Made by a program: the position numbers and the translations under genes | Shown here: positions 1-12,143 of the stretch, one piece after another | Position numbering within the stretch: position 1 is the first letter of the stretch | How the letters are laid out: each line of letters opens with the position of its first letter | Notes under the pieces: model-generated | The model's database searches: none | Seen by the model: only the letters and a program-made list of their open reading frames with translations | Told to the model about the DNA's origin: nothing | Assembly (NCBI GenBank): GCA_036362985.1 | Contig: JAYGXS010000004.1 | Span: 34,807,068 to 34,871,067 of the forward strand | Direction: 5' to 3' | Length of the DNA stretch: 64,000 bases | Source of the DNA: Ligula intestinalis | Taxonomy: Eukaryota > Platyhelminthes > Cestoda > Diphyllobothriidea > Diphyllobothriidae

Positions 1-1876
1 GCTGTTGATGAATTTAGGTAGCAGAAGGGTCCGTCATCTCCGAATTCATTAGCTTATTTTTCTGCGCTGAAGGGAGCAGCTGTGGAGATAAAACTCGCTT
101 AAAGTTTTCAGTATTATTAAAAATATTCAATAACGTTTAGTACAAGATAAGTTCAGCATGTATGACTACTACAGAACTGATGAAAGCACACCATTTAAAG
201 ATGATCAACGATACCTTGAACCTTTTGTATTCATTAATAACGTCACAAGATTATTAAGGAGTTTTTTTTTGTAAATCAGCATAATACATTCTCAGTAACG
301 AATATTATGATTAAAATGGTAAGATAAAATGTCCACCATGCTAATACGCGTCTCATGATAACTGTTAAACAATGCCAGACGAAAACACATCGATATTGCG
401 TATCTGGTTCACAAGATTGGATGTCGTTTGGCTCAAATATTCCCACCGACGTTTAGGTTACATCAGAGAGACTTCATGCTTTAATTTTTCACAAACCTGA
501 AACTCTGCCAAATATTCTGTCAATGTACTTTCGCTCCGAGATTGCACGAATCATCAGCTCTGGTTTTATTCACCACAGTCAAATGTTTGCGTTCACCAGC
601 TTTTTGGGAGAAATTCAACCCGATACTGTTCTATGCTTAGATACTCTCCTTGAGTCGGCTGCAGCCATTGCTGGCTTTTAAGTGTTTTGCATCGTACTCT
701 TGCCTGGGCGAAATATTTGTAAATATTGTTAGTCTTACAGGAAGCAATAAAAGAGAATTTTTTTGACCTACAGCAAAACATTGTCAGCACTTTTCCTTGC
801 TGAAGTAAAGAATCATAAACGGACGGTTCGAGTCTTTGGACAACATTCGGAACAGCCGAAATAGTATTGAATTGATAGATCTGTTCAGCAGCCCTCGGTA
901 GGCATATGGGAAATTAAAAACCACCATCGCACAACAGTGACAAAAGGCACCTTCGTTTTTATCTGCATTAAACGAAGGCTGCACATTAAAGTGACGAGGC
1001 AGATTTGTGAAAAAGAGCTTAACGTCTTTTGCCTTGATATGTTTTACCGTGTTCTGGTGTCTTTGCTGCCAGTAGTGTGAAGCAGTCAATTAGATTTTGG
1101 CGTGCTGGAGGGGTGCAGAAACCATGAACTATAAAATGCGAAAATGCGATTATAAAGTCGAATGGCATTTGTTAACAAGTCAAGCAAGCCGATACAACTT
1201 TGAAGGTCAATCACGGTAAAAGATGCACATAAAGCCGCTACCACTAAAAAGGATGATTTTAGAGTACAGCATTTACCATTTTATCCAATCTTTGATCATT
1301 CGTTTCCCACTGGCCGGCAAAAATTTTCCACGAGAGTACCCTTTTTCTTTCACACACCAGCACGACGATATTTCAACCACAATAATGATATTCACTATAA
1401 TCGATCACTATAATCATTAGTGTAAAAATGATCGACTATTTTATTAGAATATAACTCTCATTGATGAGCACTCAGCGAATATAAATGGGACTCACTCGCC
1501 CGGTTCTGCATTCGGGCTGAGTCTCAAGCCCCAGCAGCAGCCGCAAAACGATTGCAATCGAGGCAGATACCATCGCCAGAAAAGACCAGGGAGACTGGAA
1601 TGATCATTTATGGTTAATTATCCGTCTTTAGCCAGTTTTCACCGACTCCAAGTGGTGCACTTCCACGTAATTAGAAAGTACACACTCCAACACAGAAGTG
1701 TGCATAGTAACAGGAATAGTGCGCATTGAGATTTAAGAGGTTCTTAGAACAGAAGGCTACTGTCCTCTAGAACATGAATATTGGAACCTGGTGTCCAGGT
1801 TCACTTTTGCGACACCTATCATGACGGTTAAAAAACCATTTCTGCGCAAAGCCTAATTCCCAATTTTAACTTATAG
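1..1876. other. No recognised gene; AT-rich, upstream of the DCST exon
   Basis: I find no convincing coding region here. Short open frames exist on both strands but resemble no family I know and show no exon-like composition. The stretch at about 1490-1620 is more GC-rich than its surroundings and may be an old repeat fragment. The missing 5' exon or exons of the DCST-type gene that begins at 1877 could lie here or before the window; I could not identify them. The last bases, ending in TTATAG, form a plausible splice acceptor for that gene. Confidence 0.5.
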
Positions 1877-3706
1877 TTGAAAGGCGCTGGTCAAGAGCAA
1901 AAGGAAGCCAAGAGACAGGAAAGCACAAAGTCTGATGAAAATGAAGAAGTGACTAACGCAAACGCTGCAGTGGAGAAGCAATTTGCAGAGGAGAACAAAA
2001 GGATGGCCACTACCGCAGCGGAGAACTTCAAACGAAAGAAACAACAGGTCTCCGACCGTATGGAGTCTATCTTTAAGCATGTGGACGCTTCGGCCAACAA
2101 GAAGGAAACCGTCCAAAAGGCCGTCGATTATGGTGCTAAAATAGAGGAAGATATTAGACGCCAGTTAACCAATACCTGCATGATTCTGCATCGAACTAAG
2201 ACGCAACAATGCAACATGGTGGCCATTAAGTCCTGCTATAACTTGCAAAAAGTGGCCTCCTTAGCCACTCGTTTGCCCATTATAATTGGTAAGTGGTGTT
2301 CTCAGGAGGTCCTCAAAGGCGCTGCTTGTCCCACGCAGGAAGCTCTTAAAAAGGCTGTTGATGAGTGCTCACGTAGTGGCTACAACATTGGCCTTCGAGA
2401 CGGTTTGGGAGCGCAGTTTGCAATGGCGAAGCACAATCTGCAGGATGTGGAGCAGGCTTTTAAGGTAAAGATAGGCTACGAGAAGGTAAAAACTGTGACC
2501 AGATCAACAAAGACCAGTATGCAAGATTCTGCCATGGCAGTGGAAAAGCTAGCCCACATGACAATGGACGCAACAAGGGTACTCTTCGCCATCGTCATGG
2601 CTGCTAGCACGTTGTTAAGGCTTCTGTTTCTTCTGCTACTTTTCAAGGCTCAAACATACATATCCAGATACCTTCTGGACATGGATTACGACAATGTCTA
2701 CGTGGAGGACGTATACGAGGACATCGATGCAAGGCGAAAGGAGGAGGGAAGGATGTACCTTCTGCCGCTGAAAGAACACGAAAGGAAGGCCTTCTTTTGG
2801 CACCGGAGAGGCTACACACCATCGGAATTTCTGCGTGCAATAGTCAATTTAATGAAGTACATGGCACTGGGGATAGCCTTGACTATGTTGTTTGCCGTCG
2901 ATGCCTATCTCTATGACATGATGGTCATCTTGGACGAGGCCTCAAGGGCTGAACTGCGTGTAGGTGCCAAAAGCCAGAACACAGATGCCAATGCTGCTGC
3001 TGCCAAGATTTTAGGAGATGGCTTCCTGGCTGAGGCGCTTGGCGGCATAGTGAACAGTTTCAAGATGCTAATGGATGTGGATCTACAGTACCACTTAAGT
3101 CAGTGCGCACCTAATATGATCACCTGTTCGCCAGACATGCGTCGATACTTCCTCAGTATCTGGAGTCTCCTAATCGTTCTGGCGCTGATATCGGGTTACC
3201 TGCTGCGAATGCGGCACCACATAGCTGGGTTTTTTTATCCACCAGCACACAGGCGACGCCAGGTGCACCTCTACAACAGCATGCTGGTCAACAGGCAGCG
3301 GGATCTGACCACGAACCGAAACATGATAATCCATCATACCAGCATGGGCAGGCTGCAAACGTTAGGCCAACTCACGGGTAAGGCGTCTGGGCTCGCAGAG
3401 CTGGCGCCCGGTGTGGCTGCTGCGGCTGGACTGGTTCGCGCTACCTGCATTCTCTGTCACGATCGTCTGCCCCTAAAACCCGAGGTGATATATGTCTGCC
3501 CGGTGGATGGCTGCGCCATCTGCCGTCAATGTCAGCTGCGTATCTCAAACGACCGCAACTTCTGCATCGCCTGCGTGAATCGCAACGAAGAGGACATGGA
3601 CCAGGCCCTACTCCAACTGGTCTCACAGGCCAGACATACGTTTTGGGGTAAAAAACAGAAAGCTCGACAGCAGTCTGAGGCTCCAACGATAAGGACAACG
3701 CTGTAA
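1877..3706 (+). CDS. DC-STAMP domain protein (DCST1/DCST2, sneaky, SPE-42 type), terminal exon
   Basis: A 609-codon open frame ends in TAA. It begins with TTG directly after an in-frame TAG whose AG forms a splice acceptor (ACTTATAG), so this is most likely a last exon rather than a full gene; the first in-frame ATG is codon 43. Residues 1-100 are charged and probably coiled. Hydrophobic segments lie near 233-258, 321-345 and 424-444, inside what looks like the DC-STAMP region. The C-terminus carries a RING-like cluster: C524, C527, C541, C546, C549, C552, C563 and C566. Family members are multi-pass membrane proteins; worm SPE-42, fly Sneaky and vertebrate DCST1/2 act in sperm at fertilisation, and human DCST1 has also been reported as a ubiquitin ligase. 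The family usually has extra N-terminal membrane segments, absent here, so one or more upstream exons are missing. The reading frame is undamaged and clearly more GC-rich than its flanks, which supports a live host gene. Sperm function is inferred from the family only. Confidence 0.88.
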   Translation: MKGAGQEQKEAKRQESTKSDENEEVTNANAAVEKQFAEENKRMATTAAENFKRKKQQVSDRMESIFKHVDASANKKETVQKAVDYGAKIEEDIRRQLTNTCMILHRTKTQQCNMVAIKSCYNLQKVASLATRLPIIIGKWCSQEVLKGAACPTQEALKKAVDECSRSGYNIGLRDGLGAQFAMAKHNLQDVEQAFKVKIGYEKVKTVTRSTKTSMQDSAMAVEKLAHMTMDATRVLFAIVMAASTLLRLLFLLLLFKAQTYISRYLLDMDYDNVYVEDVYEDIDARRKEEGRMYLLPLKEHERKAFFWHRRGYTPSEFLRAIVNLMKYMALGIALTMLFAVDAYLYDMMVILDEASRAELRVGAKSQNTDANAAAAKILGDGFLAEALGGIVNSFKMLMDVDLQYHLSQCAPNMITCSPDMRRYFLSIWSLLIVLALISGYLLRMRHHIAGFFYPPAHRRRQVHLYNSMLVNRQRDLTTNRNMIIHHTSMGRLQTLGQLTGKASGLAELAPGVAAAAGLVRATCILCHDRLPLKPEVIYVCPVDGCAICRQCQLRISNDRNFCIACVNRNEEDMDQALLQLVSQARHTFWGKKQKARQQSEAPTIRTTL

Positions 3707-5655
3707 CTACGCACACCTGCTCCAGCGAAGGGACTTTGGGCAGCCAGACATACGCAGTATTTACTTTAAGACCAAAAGCGTAGACAGGTGGTTCATATGC
3801 CGTTGCTTGACTTGGCTGCGAGGGAATCGGCTAACTAATGATTCTCCTAGCATTTTGCATGCATTCTCTAGTAGCTTTTTAATTTCTTTGAAAATTAGGT
3901 TTTGTACTTTGATTTCCTCAGTGTATTCCAGGTTTATGCACAAAAACTGGCATTTGGTGTAAATATTTCGTTCAAAGTCTATCAGCCACTGCGGGATGAC
4001 TGTGTGTTATTCACAAACTATCAACAGATTAAGGGAGAAAGAATATCAGCAGACGAGCAAGATTGATATTTCCATCTGTGGATTACTGGTCATCGTCGGT
4101 CAACCATACCTAACCCCAAATTTCGATAACCTGAATTTCAAACCTTGTCTGACGATTTTTAAGTGCCACACATTATCATGTTGGGTATAATCGATGGCAG
4201 TTGCTATTGGAAAGTGACGTTTACCGATGTTCTTTCATGCTATGTATTATTATGCCTTAAGACTCAAGAAAGCGTCCGCGTCAGTGTTCGCGCATTGAGC
4301 AGAAATACATGCAAGGGTATTCCGAAAAGAAATGCCTGTAATGCCCTTCAGATTAAGCTACAATGCAGATCGGAACGAGTACATGCGTTAAATTGTTGGG
4401 CTAGCGCTCTCACTCATAGTTAATATATTTGATTAAGACTGAGACTACGTAGGACCTGCAGCCGAATATTAGATCGATGGAGTATCTGAAGGTCAATAAA
4501 CACAGATTCCAGTTTTTGAACAACAGTTCATCTCAATTCAAGGTTGAGCATGACTGGTTGTAGACGGAAGAGTAAGACAAAATGTAGGAAGTCATTGATA
4601 CACCACACCTGTTTCATTATTGGTCGTTCTGTGGTTATGTGCGGTCTTACAATAAATCCCACCATATCTGCATGTTTATAAACTAAAATGCTGATCTCAA
4701 GTCTCGGTAGGGTAGGAAAAACGTAAGGCAGTAGCTTAAGACGGCGGCGTAATCATTTGAATGTTCACACGCGTACTTGAGTCCATAAACCACAATATTT
4801 GATTTGAATAAATTATTCTTATAGGTTAATTGCCTTCTTTCCCTTCTCATAGGTCCTCCTTTCAATTTCAAGTGGTGCCTGTCGGCTTCGAATGGAGCTG
4901 GTAGATAGTAGACGCCAAGCTTCGATTATCCCTCCCACTACGCTGTATTTGGCTCTGCAGAGTACTTGATTGAATTCAAGTATCACCTCTTCTTGTGCTT
5001 TGAGCACACGGCCAGTGTACTCCCCCCCCCACGAAATCCTCCATATTCAGCGTCCACCCCGACATGAAATTTGGCAATGTCCATATTGAACTGCCCAGTC
5101 TTCAGAAGTTGTCTTGCTCGTTTTTCGTTAATCCCGGCAAAGAAATACTTAGCATCCTATATGAATCGGTGATCCAATACGAGTGTGTAGAGACGAGGAG
5201 CAAGGAGTTAGGCCGACAAATGAGCTGCTCGTGTTCAAAGTTTTCTATCAAAAGGTTAATGAGTGTCCTTAATCCAGCAATGCTTATGTATAACGCCAAT
5301 ACAAAGGCAGTAAGCACATGCAATTGGGCAAATACTTGTACGCTCTTCTGTGGGTATGGACCCTATGCTCAGGATAGTGCTTCTTGCGGGAAGAGTGTGT
5401 CTAATAGGTTATGAAAAATGCCCAACCAGTTTAAGAAGCCCTTCATCAATAAGCCAGAGGGCAGAATATCAACAATCACGCGTTTCCGATAGAAATGTGG
5501 CCTTCTGACGATGAAACTTCTTTACAACCTTTGTCAAGTATCCGTTGCTCTGCAATAATCGACATACTTGGCAAATTGTCACTGCTAACAACTGAAAGAC
5601 CAGATTATGGTCTATTATCTATACACTGTATCGTATGCAGTTAGTATCATACTTT
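3707..5655. other. 3' flank of the DCST exon; no recognised gene
   Basis: This must contain the 3' UTR of the DCST-type gene. The first clear AATAAA on the plus strand that I noticed is at 4495-4500, far from the stop codon, so the true poly(A) site is not established. A run of nine C lies at 5022-5030. Open frames of up to about 116 codons (for example 5064-5414) resemble no protein I know. Confidence 0.45.
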
Positions 5656-5659
5656 AAAG

Positions 5660-5750
5660 TTATTTCTGATGAAGGGTTCTTGAGAGAATCCAGAAACGTC
5701 AGGCAAATAAAATTCCAGTGCCAGTGATCGCATTTTCTAGTTCTAGTGAA
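5660..5750 (+). ncRNA. Hammerhead-ribozyme-like motif of a solo PLE tail
   Basis: CTGATGA (5666-5672) is followed by a hairpin, GGGTTC / GAATCC with a 6-nt loop, and then by AGAAACGTCAGG (GAAA at 5693-5696). These are the conserved core elements of a hammerhead ribozyme in the right order. The usual G-C pair closing helix II is an A/A mismatch, so activity is doubtful. The tail after it (AAATAAAAT, then a GTGATCGCATTTTC-like stretch) is shared with the motifs at 19.87, 37.7 and 60.85 kb, some of which follow PLE coding remnants. I see no PLE protein next to this copy, so it looks like a solo terminal repeat. Confidence 0.6.
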
Positions 5751-5759
5751 ACCCCATTA

Positions 5760-8700
5760 AGCAAGGAAGCTTGGACCACCGTATAACTGTTTTTGTAGAT
5801 AGTGTTATTTCCGGCATTAGAGCCTATTCAAACAGCGCCTTTTTAAGGCTGCCATTTCTTAGACCTTTCCTGCGGGCGTTTAACAACTGACGTTTCTAAC
5901 CTGCCACCACTTTATATATAACCTGAGATCGACCGTGCTGCTCTGATTCAGCTGATCAACACCAGTATGCTTTATATTAAGTGAAGGCATAGTTTAGCAT
6001 ATATTATGGCATGACCCTTTTCTAGATGTCGTAAGACACGTTCAGAAAGCTGGTGAGATGCTGTTCTTCGAAGCACCAGTATCTGTTTAGGCAAGACCTG
6101 ATCCTGATATAGGATTGCTTGCGGGCTTCAGCCTATGTTTTCCATTGTCAGTCCATGTGGGGTCGATAAAAGCAGAAAAAAAAACATCCAGAATGTAGAA
6201 TACGATCGTTATGAGATGCATCCAAAGCGTCTAGCCCAGCAGTTAAGTGATGTCGTGAGGGACGCTGCCTAATGAGTTTTTTTTATGACAAACGTGTGTT
6301 CACCCTGGGTCCTGACGTGAGACTTGTGGCGGTTTCAGTCTAGTGAACCCCTTGAACCCCCTCCTTACAATGACACTGCTTATTTTTGGGGTCCACAGCT
6401 AGCGGGATGCAAGTATCTTTATCATAGGAAATATGGGTTGCTATGTCTTCACAGTCTCGCTAAACCCCCGGGTGAAATGGATAGCTGTTTCACGCTAGTG
6501 CATGAGTACGCATTGTGAGAAGGCATGCTTCTGTTTGTTCGTCCATACTATAGACTCTGCCCAAACTGGCTCGAATCTTAGGCATAAAACCTGATTGGCG
6601 AATGATAGCTTAATTACCCTTTTCGCTGAGTGTGACTTAACAGCCCTAGGCTGACAACCCTGATTATGTCGTGAGCAGTAATTACAGTCAAGGATACCTC
6701 TTCATGTCTAACTAACCATTTCTATTGCCAGTGAGCTATCAGGGGCTAATTGGCAAAGGAACGCGAAAGGACTCTACGGCGCTATTCTGCCGACGCGCAT
6801 TCATCGGGTTAAATGGCGGGTGGACTTACTCAATCCTTTAAAAAATACCCAGAAATAGTTTTGCTGGAATGTGAAGGCATAAAGGCTAAATCAAATAGAC
6901 GCTACTCTAACTTCGGCATCTAGTTACTGGATTACTAAACCACGAGTGTAAAATCTGCTGTTTCCATGCCTGTTTCAATATCCCTTTAAAGCAAGCCACT
7001 TTATACTTTGAGGAGTGCGCTGTTTGTAGTGTAACATCAAACAATTCTCATAAAGCGAATATTTGAGGAGTAGAAAGTGGGTATGCTTTTTCCAGAACCG
7101 TTGGGTACTTCAAATAATTTGGCACCTAGCTATCTCAGGCTGCTTTACGCGTCCTAAAATGCAAATTTTAGTGACAAAGAGGATACGCTTTTGGAGGATT
7201 ATAACCAAAAATCATGAAAATTATCTGACGTAAGAAGCGGTTTGCATTTTTCAACAACAACTGAAGACGTCAAGAAGGGCAAAAGCGGAGGCAAAGTTCC
7301 AGAAACAGTGGAAAACTTTAGAATAAACAAATGAGTATCTGAAATTCTATGTGGTCAGCAGGTTTAACTGAATTCATATTGCCTCTTAAATGGATAATTT
7401 TAAATTGTCCAGACACCAAACTAGGACAAGGCTGATTAGAGTTCGGTTTCAGACACCTTTTGATCAAATTAACACAGGTGTAATGTAACACTTGTCAGTG
7501 GAGACAGTAACTATGTATGAATGCTGAAAATTCGGTTAGCTATGTCAATGGCTTCTCGCGGAGCCGGAGGATGTCGCTGTACGCTGTCGCACTGTGCCAC
7601 CATGTATTTCAGATGTGTGAGATTTGAGTGACTTGGAAGCCGAACGATCTACGAAAAAGATACTTCGTCCTTGGCAAGCCTGACATGCTCAAATGGCAAA
7701 AGAGGTACAGATGACCGATAAACGGATGTCATGAACTAAGCGTCTACGCGTACCACAAAATGTGGACAAGCAAGAAGTTGCCATTTATTGTTGTCACACT
7801 GAAAAGTCTGCCTCTGCGTGGATCTCCGAACGTAAGTTGTCTGTTAAAAGATGTGACCACCTGTCTTAAGTCGCCATGGACACGGGGCATACATTCACGC
7901 GGGAAAAAATTGCATTGTCATTTTCGTTGCCCTATTAAAGAATGATCAAGAATTCCTCAAGGCCATGCTCTCAGACAAACTGAGCGTCAGCAGGAATATC
8001 GAGAAGAGGCCGCAAGCAAAAGTGTCAGGCAGAAGTTGAATAGACGCGAGCCAATGCGAACGGGATGAGACATGGTGACAGCTTATTTGCGTAAAAGCCA
8101 TATCACTTTCGATTTTTCCTGTGCACTCACGAAATTCATTGTTTTTTGGCACTTATTTGTGGATTGATGTGGGGCTCTCTGTCTTCGCTACCTGGTTGAC
8201 AGATTCGTTAGCCAGCACAAGCTTAGGAGGGACGCACCTCCGACACTTCGGTGATGTTCTCATGACCCTTGCGGTCTTCTCCTTATGCGACTTTTAGGAA
8301 ATTGGTAAAAAACGCAATGAGCTCCTCCGGACATGCTCCAAACACTGCCGACAACAAGCCATCAAATCTCGCATAAACTTTTACCCCATGAGCAGAAGTT
8401 TTTCCTTAAAATCTATCAAATAACATTCAAACTTCTAGAATTTCCGAACAATGTCTGGGAGTTTTTTTTTACTGGCTGCCATTCTTACTCAGTTGTATTT
8501 ACTGGCATCGACACTTTTTGCACTATTCTACCGAACTAATGCATTGCATAGATGATATGCACCAACAGGGTTTTTAAAGGAATTTGCCTTTATTGCCCTT
8601 AAAAACCTAACTTGATCCGACTTTTAATTTACTCTGCGTTCGAAAATGAACGAACGGACCACTTTTCAAGATTTACCATTAAAATGTTCTTTCCCAAACA

Positions 8701-9140
8701 ACGTATTAAACTTCAAACGCGATAGATATAGACATATATCATTATCAGTAAAGTTCTTTGAACAAGAATAATTTTCTAACGTGAATTTTCGAGTCCGGTT
8801 GCCTGCTCGTCGTCAGGAAAATAAAACCTGCCCAAAAAATTTAAATCCAAACGGTGACCAAGAGAAGATCCCATGGTTGATCAGAGTGCAAGTAGATTTC
8901 ATCACCCGCATTTAGTTACACAGTTAGTGGAAAAACAGCTGTCCCCCGCATTTTATCATGCGGTCGGTGGTGGTTGTTTTTGATAGCATGCAATTTTTAG
9001 AGATCCCTAATTGGCATCCAAATCGATATGACTGTTAATTCATGCCTCTTTTGATTGCTATGCCTCCAGGTACATGCGACCCTATCTATTTGGGTAGGCG
9101 CCAAAGATTTATGTTTGCTCTCATGCAAATATTTGTCCTG
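5760..9140. other. No recognised gene
   Basis: Mixed-composition intergenic DNA. No open frame here resembles a known family. A C-T-G-A-C-G-A core with a short possible helix and GAAA occurs on the minus strand near 8780-8817, but without the PLE tail sequence, so I do not call it a ribozyme. Confidence 0.45.
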
Positions 9141-9143
9141 TGT

Positions 9144-10360
9144 TCATTGCGTGCCTGGAAACCTGCGATAGATGGGCTCATCTTGTCTTCTCACCGCTAA
9201 TTGTTTTTTGTATGCGCGTGAATAGATCTTTGCCGGTTTGACCACAGTAGACTGAATTACAAATGGTACACAGTATTTTATAGACGACATAATTTCTATT
9301 GAAATGACCAACCTTGTCCTTAGTCTGCACAAGTTGAGTGCGCAACATACTGCCGATATATGTGCAAGCTGCAGTATGTGCTTTCGTAGTTGCCTTTTGA
9401 CGAGTTCAGATATATTCTGTACATATAGGAGCGTTCGCCAGTTTGCTGGGTTTGGTGCTTTAGTGGTCACAGCTCCGGAGATACACTTTTCTTTGGACTC
9501 TTGTTGTCGTATGGATCGAAGGAAAAAGTCTGGAGGATACCCATTTTGGAAAAATAGTAGGAAGATGGCCTTGAGGGTTTGATGGGGCAACCCCACTTGA
9601 TATCCTTGGACGATGGCAAACGTATTGTTTACATAGTGCAGCTAAAATCTTGGATTAACTGAACGGACGGCTCTAGCTTCTGATTTCTGCAGTTCAGACT
9701 TAGCCAAAAAGCCGAATATTAGTGACCTCTTTCAGCCACCTTTTTGTTGTCTGTAGTATCTGCTCAGTTTAAGATAAAGATATCTGCGTTCCTTGTAGGT
9801 GGATGGAGTTGATGGAATAAGCCCTTGGAAATTGGGCAATTTAGTGTACCAATTAAACAGGTCAGTGGAATGGCAAATTGTGAACCATTGAAAGTCCATA
9901 TATTTCGGCAACCTTTGGTTCAGCTCGTTTCAGGGATTTCGCTTAACGCCAGCAACCATTTTCCTTCATGGGAAACGTTTTAATACTTTTTCGATGTTTG
10001 AGTTCTGAAAGTGTAGTGTTGGTGATTAAAGGTGTGTCAGTTGACTTGCCTATTAACATCAATGTCCTCTTCTGCATGTAGTCGGTCCAGCTTAGAATGG
10101 CGATGGAGCCACATTTGTAGGCTGGTAAACTTATCATGATTTCATGATTTCGTCAAAAGGTAATGTTGCAAAGATCTTGCGGTTCTTTAGTGTCCGAACC
10201 GTATTTTTTCGGATTGTCAGTTGTTCGTCTTCTATCAAGTTAGCTGAAAGTAGAATGGATTTAGAATAAGCCAGGAAGTCCAAGTAACTGCAATCAGATG
10301 GGTTATACTGCATCGCTTTGCTTAGTCCCTTTTTCTCCGTTGTGGTTAGGACCATTGAGG
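9144..10360 (-). pseudogene. Degenerate Penelope-like element (N-terminal RT region to GIY-YIG)
   Basis: Read on the minus strand, the pieces follow PLE order. Near 10355-9950 is the N-terminal part of the reverse transcriptase, including a YMQKRTLMLIGKSTDTPL-like stretch that matches the YxxK...LLxDxxTFxPL pattern. Near 9890-9840 is a broken form of the YGLPKIHK motif (IYGLSMVHNLP). At 9596-9500 comes the QNGYP segment typical of the RT-endonuclease linker, and at about 9280-9180 a worn GIY-YIG region ending in an RRF-like stretch. Several stops and frameshifts break it, and RT motif C with its YxDD is not recognisable, so this is a dead copy. It starts a run of PLE fragments that continues to 14.6 kb. 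Confidence 0.7.
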
Positions 10361-10779
10361 AGAGGTTTGTACCTGTTTGAGGAAACTTATACCTCTTTTC
10401 GGGTGCGCATAATCATTGTAAGTATTATCTGATATGCTCATCCATTTTTTTGTCAAAAGCGGTCCTCTTTCTTAGTTTTGAAACATGCATAAGCGAGAAG
10501 AAGCCAACTCAATCGCTGGGACAACACTGTTTATTCGGCTGACCTTTCCACGCGTGGTGGACTCGGACCTGCTAATCGCTCACCAATCTGGCCCTCCGGT
10601 GTTGGCGTAGGATGTCGCGGTGGCCTGTCTGTCCCCCAAGTGGCCAATTGTCGAACACAGACTAGCAGTGAGGTTAGATGATACCAATTTTCAAGTTGGG
10701 GCACATTATATGAGACCCGGCCACAAATTCAAAGTTGATGAGGCCAAAATTTTTGCGACAAAAGACAATCGGTTCTTGG

Positions 10780-11470
10780 CTCACGCGAGCATTTGTTAAC
10801 CATATCGGTTGACAATTTGATAGCACTGAGTAGACTTAATGGCCGGCTTCTCTCTTACAAAGTTGGACAGAATCCTGTTGCTTCGGCGTCGAAAAGCATT
10901 AGCAACTGAACGCTTAAAACACAGCTTCTTCTACTGGTTGTGAAATCAGATGGGTGAGTAGTCTGATATTGCTGAGCCCATAGCGTGCTCTTCATCTGCT
11001 ATCAATAGGTAGCACCAAATTAACAATAATTCTTAGGGCAGAGCCCCGGCATCTCTGAAAGGCGCTGCGTTGAATTTCAATGCGAGATTCTTCTACACTC
11101 TAAATTGCCAGGCTGTGTGGTATGGCGGAGAATAGAGCACCCGCATCGAATGATTCTTCAAGACGTACATGAAGGACTTGCGTTCATTGGAGGATAGCGT
11201 TAGAGTTGCTAATGCTTTTCGATTTTTGTATAACCGTTTGGCAAGGTTATACGTAGGTGATCCAATTAGGGGCACTATTGTCCTCAGTACTGAAGTAGTA
11301 CGTGCGATGCAAAGATCATTTAAGTTCAGGAATCTGTCGTTCATGGGCTTTATAAACTTAAGTCCAGTGTGTTCGTTCAACATTTTCCAATCGGTAATGG
11401 CCTGTTTATTCGTTGGATCCTCAGCGATTGAAATGTAGACCTCTTCGTCACTAGAGACTCGTTTGGCTTT
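10780..11470 (-). pseudogene. Degenerate Penelope-like element, RT fragment
   Basis: On the minus strand this carries PLE reverse-transcriptase signatures in order. First comes a segment like KMLNEHTGLKFIKPMND (about 11380), then PLIGSPTYNLAKRLYK (about 11270-11220), the usual PIxSxIGSPTYNLSKYL motif of PLEs. Near 10960 follows AMGSAISD, a worn version of the AMGSPISP motif B. Stops and frameshifts interrupt it. It lies head to head with the plus-strand fragment at 11640-11850, which carries the same SPTYNLAK motif. Confidence 0.72.
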
Positions 11471-11639
11471 TTTGACTTTGTCTAGTCTGACAGTTGCAAC
11501 AGATATGTAGGCGGATAAAGTAACGAAGCTGTCGTCTAATTTCAGGAAGCGTAATCAACAAATATACTTTTTTTTATCAATGCACTGCTTGTTGGCACAA
11601 ATGTAAGATCACGTTAATGACCTAGAGGTTAGCCGCTGA

Positions 11640-11850
11640 GTGTCCAACGAAAACATGGGCCACAACAGTAAGTAAAAAGGTGAACGAGTTCACTAGACTG
11701 AAGCGCACAAATTTTGCTGGCCCCAAAGTTTTTAAAAATGATCCCCACATCGCTCGTACTTATGGTGACCGACTGACGACTGAGCATCATATTGCCACTA
11801 GTTGGCTTGCCTACATATAATCTTGCCAAAGGGTTAGGCTAAAGCCAATG
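11640..11850 (+). pseudogene. Penelope-like RT fragment, inverted relative to the previous one
   Basis: The plus strand at about 11796-11831 reads PLVGLPTYNLAK, the same RT motif found on the minus strand near 11250. Over 58 bases the two DNA copies match at about 46 positions by my count, so they belong to the same or closely related PLE families. Only a short part of the RT is recognisable. Confidence 0.62.
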
Positions 11851-12143
11851 TGTCGCCATGCAGCATAATAAATTTTCTTTCATTCTTCCTGAGAATGAAA
11901 ATCTTCAATATAAGTCTCAATTAATGTATTTTATCTTTCGACGTGATTGCTCTATTATTTTTCATACCAGAATACTTGGCAATTAAGAGCCAAGTCCGGC
12001 ACTTAGACCAAAAGCCCATTGCCATTCTAACACAGAACACGGGCAAATAGATGCCCGACGAGTTGCGTGAAAAACTGCCTCTGAATGCATATTGGAGCTC
12101 TAAGTTTTAAGTGGTATAGAGGAATTTATATTTCGTACCCTAC

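Noticed and set aside
1877..1879. TTG as the true translation start of the DCST protein
   Set aside because: It directly follows an AG acceptor and an in-frame stop; family members are longer at the N-terminus, so this is an exon edge.
8778..8818. Minus-strand CTGACGA ... GAAA near 8800 as another hammerhead
   Set aside because: Helix II is weak, and the CGTCAG and AATAAA tail shared by the other copies is absent.
9304..9582. Plus-strand 92-codon frame as a gene
   Set aside because: It is the reverse complement of the PLE remnant on the minus strand.
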